The notes under the pieces are model-generated. The model was given only the letters and a program-made list of their open reading frames with translations. It searched no databases and was not told the origin of the DNA. From Vibrio algicola (GTDB lineage: Bacteria; Pseudomonadota; Gammaproteobacteria; Enterobacterales; Vibrionaceae), in NCBI RefSeq assembly GCF_009601765.2, contig NZ_CP045699.1, forward strand, positions 992,001-1,056,000: a DNA stretch of 64,000 bases. The letters are read 5' to 3'. Below are positions 16,949 through 25,695 of this stretch, in pieces. The position numbers and the translations under genes were made by a program. Within the stretch, counting starts at the first letter, position 1, and each line of letters starts with the position of its first letter.

Positions 16949-18958
16949 ATGAAATTTAATGATCTCGCTTATATCGCTGGGGCCGTGATGCCCCACGATA
17001 AAATCAAAGAAAACAATGCCAGTTATGATACTGGTTTTTTTGGATCTAATTCTTATGACTGGATGAAAAGCGAACTAGATAAGATTCGTGCCCACGAACA
17101 GATCTGTTTCCAACGCACAAAACACATCCGCGAAGCGGCTGCCGGAACGGCAGAAAGACATAGGCTAGTCAAAGGGCGCAAAAGTCCGACACGTTATTTG
17201 AGAGAGAGACGAGCCAAGCAGGATGCGATTTTAAGGCTCCTGAAACGAACCACTCGCCCATCGTTCATAGAAATCAGTCCGGAGTCTAACGGTGCTTATT
17301 ACGAGTTGTACGAAACCGCAGAGCGCAACGAAACACGCATTTTTAATCAGAACGGCAAGCGAGCACTGGCCGAGCAAGACAATTCGCCAATCTCAATGCA
17401 GCTACAGCACCGCGAATGGAACAACACCTATAAATTTCAGGCGATCACCGCAACGTCACCAACCAACGCACCAGACGTAAACGTTGGCGAGCGGTTTACC
17501 GAAAAACTAACGCCGAGATCGGTAAGTAGAATCTTCGAAGCCTCAGCCTATACCGCCCAATGCCACGGCGGGTTTACTACATTCCTAACCCCGACGTTCT
17601 CAAAAGAACAGCGATTGGCAATTTTTGGCGGCATGACAGACGGAACCGGATACCAGAACGCAGGCGAACACCACCCGATATTATACAAACGCAACATGGT
17701 CACCACTCGCGCAGGTAAGCGAGAAAAAAAATACATGGACCCAGTGTGTGACATCGCCGGAGAATACTGGACCATTCCAACCAAAGAAAACACAGTGTCA
17801 AAGCGCATGAACATGGGCGGAGAAATCGCCGGTGATTATTGCGATATACGATTCAAACCGCCGCAAGCCTTCACAATGGAAAAAACACTAGAAACAACAA
17901 TAGGGAAAGAAGTATCAAGATTTTTAGACGGCCTTAAAAAAATATATCAGCGCGGCTGGATTGCTGATCACACTCGTCGAGCAGACAAAGAAACGGGCGC
18001 ACCTTACAGTGATTTAGCCGCACTAAAAATACCAGGTCACACCAACCCTAGTGAATTTGGACCAACAAATATCCCCGGTGATTTTCACTACATTTGGGTA
18101 GCAGAATGTCCAGCGAACGAAGACGGAGAACCGAACCCACACGTGCATATTTTATTGCGTTGGGATGTGCCGCATCATCAATTTAGCCCGTGGGCTAGGC
18201 GAATCGAAAAAGTATGGGGGCACGGAACTGTCAAGATAGAGAAAATCAAAAAGCCAAAAGCCGCAGGCACTTACATCATCAAAGCAGTGGGTTATGCGGC
18301 AAAAGGCGACAACGGCAGCCAAGGGCTAATTCGTGGTAATCGTTACGGCATCGCCAGCTGTTCACGCGCCCCAAATTGGGAGTGCCTCGCCTCATTCGAT
18401 GCCGGAAACATGATCGCAGTCATCAAAGAAATGGGATACAAACTCGAGCAATGGAAAAAGCCATTGAGGCGGCAAGTCAACAAACTGCATTACGCAAAAG
18501 ACCAAACCATCAAGGCCAAAGCTATCGCCAAAAAACAGGGTAAGCCAGAAGAAACACTTAAGAAAATGCAGGCGAGAATCATCCGTCTCGAAAAGTTGGC
18601 CGAAAAAACCAATCACGAAATAAAAGCGCGTGGTGTGCATGTGAGTTCAGACAACCGATTCTGCATCACGTTCGAGGGCGAAGACGCCGCCCAAAAAGTA
18701 GACCAATTCATGTTTTGGGCCGCAGGCGCAAGAAATTGGGAGATGAAAGGGCGAGACGTGGACTTAACCGATATAAAAAAAGCCGCCGATGAACAGTTTA
18801 GTGGTGAGTATCAACGACATCGAGACAACCAATGCTACTGGAAAGCCGTATTAAAATCGCCGCCACCGCCAGACGTCAGTGACGATGAGCGAGAACGGCA
18901 ACTCAGTTACTACCACCAATTACGAGAGCAAAACGAAAGGGAAATCTACCATGCCTAA
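16949..18958 (+). CDS. Replication initiation nickase, P2 GpA-like HUH endonuclease
   Basis: Rolling-circle initiator of 669 residues that nicks the phage origin and stays covalently attached. The HUH metal site is NPHVHILLRW at about residues 395-404. The nucleophilic Tyr pair is in TYIIKAVGYAAKG at about 440-452. The protein is slightly shorter than P2 GpA (about 760). By analogy the origin lies inside this gene, but I could not locate it. The following small gene overlaps its end. Confidence 0.9.
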   Translation: MKFNDLAYIAGAVMPHDKIKENNASYDTGFFGSNSYDWMKSELDKIRAHEQICFQRTKHIREAAAGTAERHRLVKGRKSPTRYLRERRAKQDAILRLLKRTTRPSFIEISPESNGAYYELYETAERNETRIFNQNGKRALAEQDNSPISMQLQHREWNNTYKFQAITATSPTNAPDVNVGERFTEKLTPRSVSRIFEASAYTAQCHGGFTTFLTPTFSKEQRLAIFGGMTDGTGYQNAGEHHPILYKRNMVTTRAGKREKKYMDPVCDIAGEYWTIPTKENTVSKRMNMGGEIAGDYCDIRFKPPQAFTMEKTLETTIGKEVSRFLDGLKKIYQRGWIADHTRRADKETGAPYSDLAALKIPGHTNPSEFGPTNIPGDFHYIWVAECPANEDGEPNPHVHILLRWDVPHHQFSPWARRIEKVWGHGTVKIEKIKKPKAAGTYIIKAVGYAAKGDNGSQGLIRGNRYGIASCSRAPNWECLASFDAGNMIAVIKEMGYKLEQWKKPLRRQVNKLHYAKDQTIKAKAIAKKQGKPEETLKKMQARIIRLEKLAEKTNHEIKARGVHVSSDNRFCITFEGEDAAQKVDQFMFWAAGARNWEMKGRDVDLTDIKKAADEQFSGEYQRHRDNQCYWKAVLKSPPPPDVSDDERERQLSYYHQLREQNEREIYHA

Positions 18959-19172
18959 AAACAGATCGGAACGGTACAAAGAATGGCAAGCCAACAAAAA
19001 CCACGATGTAGGTTCATTGGCATTTTTGAGTGATGAAGAATACGAGCTAGCCATACGAAACGAAACCGCCAAAGAAAACGGGTGGGAGCAAAGGCACGAA
19101 GAAATCATAAAGCAACGCAAAGCCAAAGCAGCCACCATGAAACCAAATTATTACGCAAAGCACAAAGGATAA
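18951..19172 (+). CDS. Small basic prophage protein, unknown
   Basis: 73 residues from MPKNRSERYKEWQ, a charged helical protein. A longer reading from 18879 would lie inside the nickase gene in another frame. The ATG at 18951 follows AAAGGGAAA and overlaps the nickase stop. No function visible. Confidence 0.55.
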   Translation: MPKNRSERYKEWQANKNHDVGSLAFLSDEEYELAIRNETAKENGWEQRHEEIIKQRKAKAATMKPNYYAKHKG

Positions 19173-19176
19173 TCCA

Positions 19177-19740
19177 ATGAAAAAACACATCATGTTAGAC
19201 CTAGAAACAATGGGCAACTCAAGCAACGCGGCCATTGTCAGCATTGGCGCGGTCGTGTTTGACCCAACCACCGGTGATTTAGGTAAAGAATTTGAGTGCC
19301 ATATTGATCTAGAAAGTGCCGAGAAATACGGAAAAATTGACGGCTCAACAGTTAAGTGGTGGCTACAGCAAAGCGAAGAAGCCAGAAAAGAAACATTCGG
19401 TAAACCAGACGTTTCAATTGGATATGCATTGCATCAGCTTAATGACTGGCTAACGAGCATTGGAAAACCTAAAGAATTAGCTGTTTGGGGAAATGGCGCA
19501 GGTTTTGATAACGTGATTTTAATGAACGCCTACAAAGCAACGGGAGTGATTCCTCGCTTTGTACACTGGAATGATTTAGACGTGCGAACCATCGTAGAGA
19601 TGGGGAAATCAATACTACAAATTGATCCAAAGAAAACCATGGTTCGCCAAGGCACCCACCATTCCGCTTTAAACGATGCCAAGTTTCAAGCGCAATACGT
19701 GTCTGAAATTTGGATGAACTTTGCGGAGGGTGACCAATGA
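19177..19740 (+). CDS. DEDD-type 3'-5' exonuclease (Rv2179c/exonuclease VIII-like)
   Basis: 187 residues. The metal-binding acidic residues are in MLDLETMG (ExoI), VWGNGAGFDNVIL (ExoII) and HHSALNDAKFQA (ExoIII, H-x(4)-D). It resembles phage exonucleases of the DUF5051/Rv2179c type that act on RNA or DNA 3' ends. The stop overlaps the next start (ATGA). Confidence 0.8.
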   Translation: MKKHIMLDLETMGNSSNAAIVSIGAVVFDPTTGDLGKEFECHIDLESAEKYGKIDGSTVKWWLQQSEEARKETFGKPDVSIGYALHQLNDWLTSIGKPKELAVWGNGAGFDNVILMNAYKATGVIPRFVHWNDLDVRTIVEMGKSILQIDPKKTMVRQGTHHSALNDAKFQAQYVSEIWMNFAEGDQ

Positions 19741-20051
19741 AACTCTACCTTGCGGGCCCAATGTCAGGCTATGAAAATGACAACAAATTCGAGTTTTATG
19801 TCACCGCACTTGAACTCCGCGCACAATATCGTGATCACATCATCATCAACCCTGCAGTTTTACCCAGTGGCCTAGAGCAACACGAATACATGGATATTTG
19901 CTGCGCCATGGTTCGCGCGTGTGAAGGCATCGTATTATTAGAGGGTTGGGAATGCAGCCTAGGCGCAACCGCAGAATATTACCTCGCCAAAAAACTGGGT
20001 AAGAAAGTGTTTAGCGTAGAGGGGGATATATTAATCGCATTAGAACCCTGA
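19737..20051 (+). CDS. DUF4406-like protein (nucleoside deoxyribosyltransferase fold)
   Basis: 104 residues beginning KLYLAGPMSGYENDNKFEF, the nucleotide-binding start of DUF4406/deoxyribosyltransferase-like proteins. HEYMDICCAMVRACEGIVLLEGWECSLGATAEYYLA follows. It may act on nucleosides or nucleotides during infection. It is coupled to the exonuclease gene by a 4-base overlap. Confidence 0.7.
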   Translation: MKLYLAGPMSGYENDNKFEFYVTALELRAQYRDHIIINPAVLPSGLEQHEYMDICCAMVRACEGIVLLEGWECSLGATAEYYLAKKLGKKVFSVEGDILIALEP

Positions 20052-20113
20052 AAAACAAACACGCTAATCCGTGATCGTCCCCGCAATCAAAAACTAGACA
20101 TACAGTAAAAACA

Positions 20114-20133
20114 TACTGTATATTTGCACAGTA
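20114..20133 (+). promoter_or_regulatory. LexA (SOS) box overlapping a sigma70-like promoter
   Basis: TACTGTATATTTGCACAGTA contains CTGT-N8-ACAG, the LexA consensus. A -35-like TAGACA (20095-20100) and a -10-like GTATAT/TATATT (20118-20124) place the box over the promoter of the small gene at 20149. Part of an extra dyad, TACAGTAAAAACATACTGTA, extends it upstream. Confidence 0.82.
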
Positions 20134-20148
20134 ATTTAAGGGGCGAGC

Positions 20149-20361
20149 ATGAAAAATCAACAGCTTATAAAAGATTTAGAATTCATCATAGATGCAGTGG
20201 CACTGAGTACCAGCGGAGAAAGCCGCGCGGAACAAGGGCTGCGGATAATGAACATAGTGATCGCAAACAGCGGGGCAGAACTGAGCCCCCAAGTGCGCGC
20301 ACAATTAAAAAACATGATAGATATGGCAGACGAGGCAGAAAGCCCCGCATTCCAAATTTGA
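20149..20361 (+). CDS. SOS-controlled 70-residue prophage protein, candidate antirepressor
   Basis: Preceded by a LexA box and a strong ribosome site (AAGGGGCGAGC). Coliphage 186 and relatives use a LexA-controlled gene, tum, to inactivate CI after DNA damage. This gene has the same regulatory logic and lies at the end of the early region just before ogr. The protein (MKNQQLIKDLEFIIDAVALS start, helical, acidic C-terminus) is not recognisably Tum, so the antirepressor role is inference from context. It is convergent with ogr, only 3 bases apart. Confidence 0.65.
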   Translation: MKNQQLIKDLEFIIDAVALSTSGESRAEQGLRIMNIVIANSGAELSPQVRAQLKNMIDMADEAESPAFQI

Positions 20362-20364
20362 AAA

Positions 20365-20616
20365 CTAAAGAATAGAAAGTTGTTGCTGTAGCTGTTTGCG
20401 TTGTTCGGGTGGCAACGCAGCCGCCAACGAAAACGCCATTTGGGAAGTCGTCTTAGCCGAAGGGCTTAACGTATGAGAATAACTGAGATTCATCACAAAA
20501 GAGTGGCCGCACTCGGGGTCACTACAACTGCAATATAAATCCGTAAATTTAGGGTCTAATCTGTTCGATTTATGAATACGGCTTTTCTCACCGCACTCGG
20601 GGCACAATACACGCAT
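20365..20616 (-). CDS. ogr: Ogr/Delta-type late transcription activator (zinc finger)
   Basis: 83 residues from MRVLCPECGEKSRIHKS; an upstream Met at 20655 is less likely, since family members begin exactly here. The zinc site is formed by CPECG and CSCSDPECGHSF. P2 Ogr binds upstream of late promoters and contacts RNA polymerase alpha to switch on capsid and tail operons. The minus orientation and location fit. Confidence 0.85.
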   Translation of the reverse strand: MRVLCPECGEKSRIHKSNRLDPKFTDLYCSCSDPECGHSFVMNLSYSHTLSPSAKTTSQMAFSLAAALPPEQRKQLQQQLSIL

Positions 20617-20763
20617 AACCATCACCTTTAACCGTCCAACCAACTCGTTGATCATGACGCAATGCTGTTAATTTGTACAGTGAGAAAGAGTAAATACATA
20701 TATTCCTTGTGTTTTTATTGGGTGACTTTATATTAAGTCAATCGTTAATTTTAGGTAATTACT

Positions 20764-21336
20764 ATGAATTCTGAGTTGTCACTTAGTGAAATACAGCAAG
20801 CAATATTTTCAATGTCGGCGGCGAGAAGTAGTGACCGGTTTCCTTTGGATATTGCTTTAGAGGTGGCAAATACAAATCCTTTAGCAATGAAAGATATTTT
20901 AGAGCTAAAAGGGAAAGGCTTAATTAGTTGGGACCTCAGTTTAAAATCACAACCATTTATGGATTCAGTTTCAAACTTTGATCATATGATTGAATGTGTA
21001 GTTTATTATGGGAATGCTGAAAAAGGACGATGCTGCATAGGTTTCGCATTAGGGTGCGTAACTGAAGATAAGACGGCGATTGAATTAAATTTCATCGAAA
21101 AAAGAAGGGATTCTGGGTCGGAACTTAATTCACAATTTTTATTGATAATTGTTGACGCGCTATCATTTTACGGGTTATATCTAAATAATGCGGGGCAGGC
21201 GAATATATCAAAATTCGTCATTGTAGGGCCAATAGAAGGTATTGTGCCATACTATAAAACATATGGTTTTGAGTATGTAGAGAGTTATAATTCTTCAGGT
21301 TTAGACGCAATGTATAGAAACTTAGAAGCTGAATGA
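20764..21336 (+). CDS. Probable GNAT-like acetyltransferase moron
   Basis: 190 residues, unlike its neighbours in being more AT-rich and in having its own flanking non-coding DNA. The C-terminal part (IELNFIEKRRDSGSELNSQF, then ISKFVIVGPIEGIVPYYKTYGFEYVES) resembles the acetyl-CoA and substrate strands of GNAT enzymes. The N-terminal 60 residues match nothing I know. The place between ogr and the portal gene is a common cargo site in P2-like phages, so a lysogenic or antiphage role is possible. Confidence 0.6.
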   Translation: MNSELSLSEIQQAIFSMSAARSSDRFPLDIALEVANTNPLAMKDILELKGKGLISWDLSLKSQPFMDSVSNFDHMIECVVYYGNAEKGRCCIGFALGCVTEDKTAIELNFIEKRRDSGSELNSQFLLIIVDALSFYGLYLNNAGQANISKFVIVGPIEGIVPYYKTYGFEYVESYNSSGLDAMYRNLEAE

Positions 21337-21400
21337 TTTGTAATTTAATCTAATATCGGTATAATTCTACGCCCATCATATCCGACTACTTCAAACCACA

Positions 21401-21416
21401 AATGTGTTAACACATT
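21401..21416. promoter_or_regulatory. 16-bp perfect palindrome before a small cargo gene
   Basis: AATGTGTTAACACATT lies 14 bases before the ATG at 21430. It could be an operator for that gene; no known consensus was matched. Confidence 0.4.
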
Positions 21417-21429
21417 CGTAGAGGTCATC

Positions 21430-21615
21430 ATGAAAAACGTTCAAGTAGTAACTATTAGCGATTTACAAGACTTTGCAGCAAAAGTGTATGCAAACGGTAA
21501 AACCGCAAGTGAGCGATTTGGAATGACTTGGGACATGCTATCTGAACTAGAAGAGCAAAACCCAAAGTTAACTAATAAATTGAAGTCACCAGATGATTCT
21601 TGCCAAGTTGCATAA
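21430..21615 (+). CDS. Small prophage protein, unknown
   Basis: 61 residues (begins MKNVQVVTISDLQDFAAKVY). The ribosome site AGAGGTCATC is good, and a terminator follows 25 bases after the stop, so it looks like a free-standing gene. TASERFGMTWDMLSELEEQ hints at a short helix-turn-helix. Confidence 0.55.
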   Translation: MKNVQVVTISDLQDFAAKVYANGKTASERFGMTWDMLSELEEQNPKLTNKLKSPDDSCQVA

Positions 21616-21639
21616 ATCAAAATTAGATTTTTGAAAATC

Positions 21640-21664
21640 AGCGCCTAATCGGCGCTATTTTTTT
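21640..21664. terminator. Terminator between the cargo gene and the portal gene
   Basis: AGCGCC, a 5-base loop, GGCGCT, then ATTTTTTT. Oriented for the plus-strand gene at 21430; it may also stop portal transcription from the other side. Confidence 0.75.
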
Positions 21665-21681
21665 GTCCACTATAGTAGACT

Positions 21682-22779
21682 CTAACCCACCATCTCATTC
21701 CCCAAATCAAACACCATTTTAAGCGACGCTGGAATCTCGGGGTCGCGGTTCACTTCATCCATGATCAGCTGGCACACCAACAGCGTTTCATCTTTGGTAT
21801 AAACCCAATCCGTTTTCAATGGGTCCGACTGCGCCGCAATACCTTGCGGAATAATCCCCGCTTTACCAGTTGGGAACCGGTGCGCGGTCAAAATATCTTG
21901 CGCGGTAATATTCTTAATCCGCTCGAATTCATCTTTAGTCGCAATATCGCCAACCGGTATCAACTGGATCCCTTTTTCCGCACCATTTGGAATATTCACA
22001 AACATGCTTTGGAAATTACCCACACCCTTAGAGCTTGCGATCTTCTCTTTCAGCATTTCTTCATCGGCCACCGATAAATTGGGGTCGGTCGCGTAAAAAA
22101 TAAAGCCCATGTGCGCACCGTTTTTGTAATAACGGCGGCGGAACAAGGTTGCATCACGGTTTAACAATGCACTTTGCAAGCCGCCCATATAATCGGGCAG
22201 GCCATAAATTTGCTGTTGGGGATCGTACTGCGGCAAAAAAATAACATCTTTGGCCGCATAACTTTGTTGATACAGCGCAATATCTTCGGTATCCAAATAA
22301 TCGTTATCATCATTACGCAGCAATTGGCAAAAATCCCCGTTCTTGCGTTGGCGTAAATAAATACTCGGAATGGGCGCCAAACCCACAACACGACCAAGGC
22401 GGTTACGCAATTTTACCAACGCCGCATCGCCGCACAGCATGTAATCATAAACAAACGCATTTAATTCGCGGCGGCGCATGTTGCCACCGGTTTGAAATCT
22501 CGCCGTCACATAATTCGATCGCGCCTTCAACAAACTGCCGTGGTAAGCATTGGCGTTTGCAATGTCTGCCAAACCCTTGCGTGAAATCGGCGGCTGCCAA
22601 TAATCCCCAGCGTGGTTATAAAACAAACCGCAATATTGAGTAAGCCAACTGCTAGAATCGACCGCTTCATAACTCGGGTCGAGGCTGTAAGTTGAATGAT
22701 CGGCCTGTTCCGGTTCGCCCGTGATCACCTTTCCGCTGTCTGCGCTTTTATTTGCCGAAAACTTTTTCTTGTTCGCCAT
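21682..22779 (-). CDS. Q: Phage portal protein, P2 GpQ-like
   Basis: 365 residues. The dodecameric portal ring is the DNA gate of the capsid. Typical P2 Q features are YNHAGDYWQPPISRKGLADI, the AVKL-type central region (YMLCGDAALVKLRNRLGRVV), RDATLFRRRYYKNGAHMGFI and QGIAAQSDPLKT near the end. GGAG precedes the ATG at 22779, preferred over a TTG at 22794. Transcribed leftward right after the large terminase, overlapping its region as in P2. Confidence 0.9.
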   Translation of the reverse strand: MANKKKFSANKSADSGKVITGEPEQADHSTYSLDPSYEAVDSSSWLTQYCGLFYNHAGDYWQPPISRKGLADIANANAYHGSLLKARSNYVTARFQTGGNMRRRELNAFVYDYMLCGDAALVKLRNRLGRVVGLAPIPSIYLRQRKNGDFCQLLRNDDNDYLDTEDIALYQQSYAAKDVIFLPQYDPQQQIYGLPDYMGGLQSALLNRDATLFRRRYYKNGAHMGFIFYATDPNLSVADEEMLKEKIASSKGVGNFQSMFVNIPNGAEKGIQLIPVGDIATKDEFERIKNITAQDILTAHRFPTGKAGIIPQGIAAQSDPLKTDWVYTKDETLLVCQLIMDEVNRDPEIPASLKMVFDLGNEMVG

Positions 22780-22784
22780 CTTGC

Positions 22785-24578
22785 TTAACTCCAAGTTGAT
22801 TTGCGTGCGTCTTTATAATCCAACGGCTCATTTATCACCGCATGAGCAATCGCCCAAAACCCATCGGCATGGCCCGTTACATCACTGCGATCTGCTTTAA
22901 AAGTGAGGGAATTACCGCTTGAGGTCGTAACGCGCTTAATCGCCATAAATGCCATCGCTAAATCTTTATGATCGGCATCAAAAGACAATCGGTTATCTTC
23001 AACCACATCAATCATCTTCATCACCAATCGATTTTTGCTTTCTTGTGAATAGTGAATTGCGCGCGCTTCGCGTGGGTGCTTCTTGCTCAGTAAATCCCAC
23101 ACACCGCCACCAATGCCCGTTATATCAATACCCAAATAGGTCACGTTATAACGCTCGAAAACCTTACTGATTTGATCGGCTTGGTACTGAAAATTTAACC
23201 CCTTCCAATAATGCTTTTCTAACACGCGGAATTTTTCCACCGCCACAACAGGCGGGGCCATCACCACCAAGCACGCATTATCTCGCGTTCGTGATGGGTC
23301 ATAACCTAGCCAAACTTCACGGCTATCAAAAGGCCGCCCGGCATTAATGTCAAAATCGGTCCAATGCGACGAATCACACATCGCCCGTTCTAAATGACTG
23401 AACTTAAACACCGACAGCGAACCATCAACAAACACGCACATAAACAGATTGTCGAAATCGTCTTTGCTGTACTCATCGCGCAATTCATCAATATCAAATA
23501 AATCACAACCGCCTTTTGCCGCATCTTCAATCGTAACAACGTAACGCCACTGTTTATCCGGGCATAAGCGGCCACCGTCGCGGTATTCATCCATTGTCGG
23601 AAATTCAACTTTCGCGCGAGAGTCACGACCAACGCGCCATTGGTCACCAGTCCAAAACTGATACGCTTGGTGCGTCTTAGCGGAAGGCGTAGAAAAGTAC
23701 GTTTTACGCCACTTCTTATGCGTCGCCATGGCCGAGGCTAATTTGTTTAATTCATCAAACTTGGGGATCCAAAAATATTCATCGACATACACATGACCAT
23801 GATACGACTGCGCCGTTTTCGAGTTAGTCGATAAAAAACGCAGTTCCGCGCCGTTGGATAAAATGATCGGGTTACCGGTTAAATCAATATCCAACCATTC
23901 TTTAGCAATGTTAGTGATGTACGATCGGAAAACTTCCGCTTGAGCACGAGAGGCAGAAAGGAAAATTTGATTGTCACCCGTTAGTATCGCATCTTCCAAT
24001 GCCTCAAACGCAAAATAATACGTGGCCCCGACTTGGCGTGATTTTAAAATATTACGAATGCGTTGATGCTTGTTATTACGCATCGTATGTTGATATTCAA
24101 ACAGCGACTCATGAAACTCGTGAAAAGACTCAGCCGTTAATTCGCTAATGTTATTTTTAGTGCCTTTACCTTTCTTTTTGCTGCCGACATCCGTGTCGCT
24201 CGCATCATTCGAGCCTTTGTTTTTATTCGATTTATGCTGATTACTAGACTTGCTTTGATTGCCCGATTGCGCGCGGATCTCTTTGGCCTGCGCATCCACT
24301 CGCATTTTCTTCAGCTTCACATCATGCGCAATCAGCCGATCCAATTTGTCCAGCTGTGCCTTGCTCGGTTCGTTAATCTCAAGCAACGCCAAAATTTGGT
24401 GTGTGATCGCATCTTCCACCGTGTACTCGCGCAACATATCGCGCCAGCCGTATTTATCCGCCCAGTAATAAACAATGCGCTCATTACCCAGCTTCAACTC
24501 GGTCGCAATATCTTTCGGCGTCCAGCTTTTTAAATAAAGCGAGCGCGCGGCTTGTCGTATCTCGGGGCTGTATGCCAT
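22785..24578 (-). CDS. P: Terminase large (ATPase/nuclease) subunit, P2 GpP-like
   Basis: 597-residue packaging motor. An N-terminal helix-turn-helix ([20 protein letters not shown]) is followed by a charged Ser/Lys/Gly linker near residues 105-140. The ATPase carries [18 protein letters not shown] (Walker A type) and VYVDEYFWI (Walker B). The RNase H-like nuclease carries [17 protein letters not shown]. It pairs with the small terminase at 26730 and cuts at cos. First gene of the leftward late operon. Confidence 0.93.
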   Translation of the reverse strand: MAYSPEIRQAARSLYLKSWTPKDIATELKLGNERIVYYWADKYGWRDMLREYTVEDAITHQILALLEINEPSKAQLDKLDRLIAHDVKLKKMRVDAQAKEIRAQSGNQSKSSNQHKSNKNKGSNDASDTDVGSKKKGKGTKNNISELTAESFHEFHESLFEYQHTMRNNKHQRIRNILKSRQVGATYYFAFEALEDAILTGDNQIFLSASRAQAEVFRSYITNIAKEWLDIDLTGNPIILSNGAELRFLSTNSKTAQSYHGHVYVDEYFWIPKFDELNKLASAMATHKKWRKTYFSTPSAKTHQAYQFWTGDQWRVGRDSRAKVEFPTMDEYRDGGRLCPDKQWRYVVTIEDAAKGGCDLFDIDELRDEYSKDDFDNLFMCVFVDGSLSVFKFSHLERAMCDSSHWTDFDINAGRPFDSREVWLGYDPSRTRDNACLVVMAPPVVAVEKFRVLEKHYWKGLNFQYQADQISKVFERYNVTYLGIDITGIGGGVWDLLSKKHPREARAIHYSQESKNRLVMKMIDVVEDNRLSFDADHKDLAMAFMAIKRVTTSSGNSLTFKADRSDVTGHADGFWAIAHAVINEPLDYKDARKSTWS

Positions 24579-24765
24579 GTCACACCTTCAATTCTTTGTC
24601 TTGACTCAATATTACGCAGATAAAAGAACGCAATCGGCTAGATAAATTCGGAAAAATTCGGTTTTTGCTCATATCCGAATTGAGCCGAACAAAGCTGAAT
24701 GAAAAGGGAGAATCAAAGGCTTAATCTTGGTTTATCTCAGAAATTTTTGAAGAACGGACAAGCGA
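24579..24765. promoter_or_regulatory. Divergent late promoter region with AATTCGG dyad
   Basis: Region between the leftward P-Q and rightward O-N-M operons. AATTCGG (24655-24661) and CCGAATT (24675-24681) form a dyad with a 13-base spacer. A second AATTCGG lies at 24645-24651 and a CCGAA at 24685-24689. In P2 the Ogr activator binds a spaced dyad upstream of each late promoter, so this is the best candidate here. Confidence 0.5.
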
Positions 24766-25641
24766 ATGCCAAAGACCAGTGATTGGAAAATCGTCGCAAC
24801 AGAAGGGGCCACTGTAGATGGTCGCGCCATTACCGCCAACTGGATAAAAGACATGGCCGATTCATATTCTGTTGATGAATATGCCGCATTAATTTGGCCA
24901 GAGCATTACCGTTCCGCGTGGTCGATTTTTGAAGGTAAAAACTGGGGAACCGTTGAAGAGTTAAAGCAAGCCAAACAAGGCGGAAAACTTCGCCTATTCG
25001 CCAAAATTACACCCAATCAATACTTGCTCGATGCCAATGCAGACGGGCAAAAGCTGTTTACCTCCATCGAACCAAACCCAGATTATAAAGGCCAAGGCCA
25101 ATGCTATTTGATGGGCCTAGCCGTCACCGATTCGCCTGCCAGTTCGGGCACCACTCGTTTGAAATTCTCAAAAGATAGCGAGCACGAATACAGCGAATTA
25201 GAAAGCCTAGACCTAACCGAATATTTCACCGTTGATCAAAACGGACTCGCAAAAGCATTCAGCACATTAGCCAATTTTTTTAAAACAGGTGGGGAACTGC
25301 CGCAACCCAACGCACATGCTAATCAATCACAAGAGGAAATCAAAGTGAATGAAGAACAACTAAAAGCCATCTTTGCAGAGCAGTTCAAAACCCTAAAAAC
25401 TGAACTGAAAGACGAACTCAAGCAAGAATTTGCCACGCAAGCACCTGCGCCAGTGGTGGAAGAAGCGCCACAACAATTCACCGCAGCGGATTTATCGGCA
25501 GAGCTTGAAAAGCAACTTAAACCACTTAATGACCAAGTGACCGAGCTAAAAGACAAGTTCGCAAAATTGGAAGAAGAAGCCCCAGGCCAACGCCCGAACA
25601 ACACCGGCGGCGGTGAAGACAACAAATACAGCTTAATTTAA
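24766..25641 (+). CDS. O: Capsid scaffold/maturation protease, P2 GpO-like
   Basis: 291 residues. The N-terminal serine protease domain has KIVATEGATVDGR, the His in IWPEHYRS and the Ser in AVTDSPASSGTTRL. A linker and a coiled-coil scaffold domain follow (about 190-280, EELKAIF-type heptads). It guides capsid assembly and cleaves itself and the capsid protein. ATG at 24766 follows GAAGAACGG. Confidence 0.9.
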   Translation: MPKTSDWKIVATEGATVDGRAITANWIKDMADSYSVDEYAALIWPEHYRSAWSIFEGKNWGTVEELKQAKQGGKLRLFAKITPNQYLLDANADGQKLFTSIEPNPDYKGQGQCYLMGLAVTDSPASSGTTRLKFSKDSEHEYSELESLDLTEYFTVDQNGLAKAFSTLANFFKTGGELPQPNAHANQSQEEIKVNEEQLKAIFAEQFKTLKTELKDELKQEFATQAPAPVVEEAPQQFTAADLSAELEKQLKPLNDQVTELKDKFAKLEEEAPGQRPNNTGGGEDNKYSLI

Positions 25642-25695
25642 TCGGCAACCACGCCAATATCTAAAACCAAAGCAGATTTTAATAAGGAACCCCTT

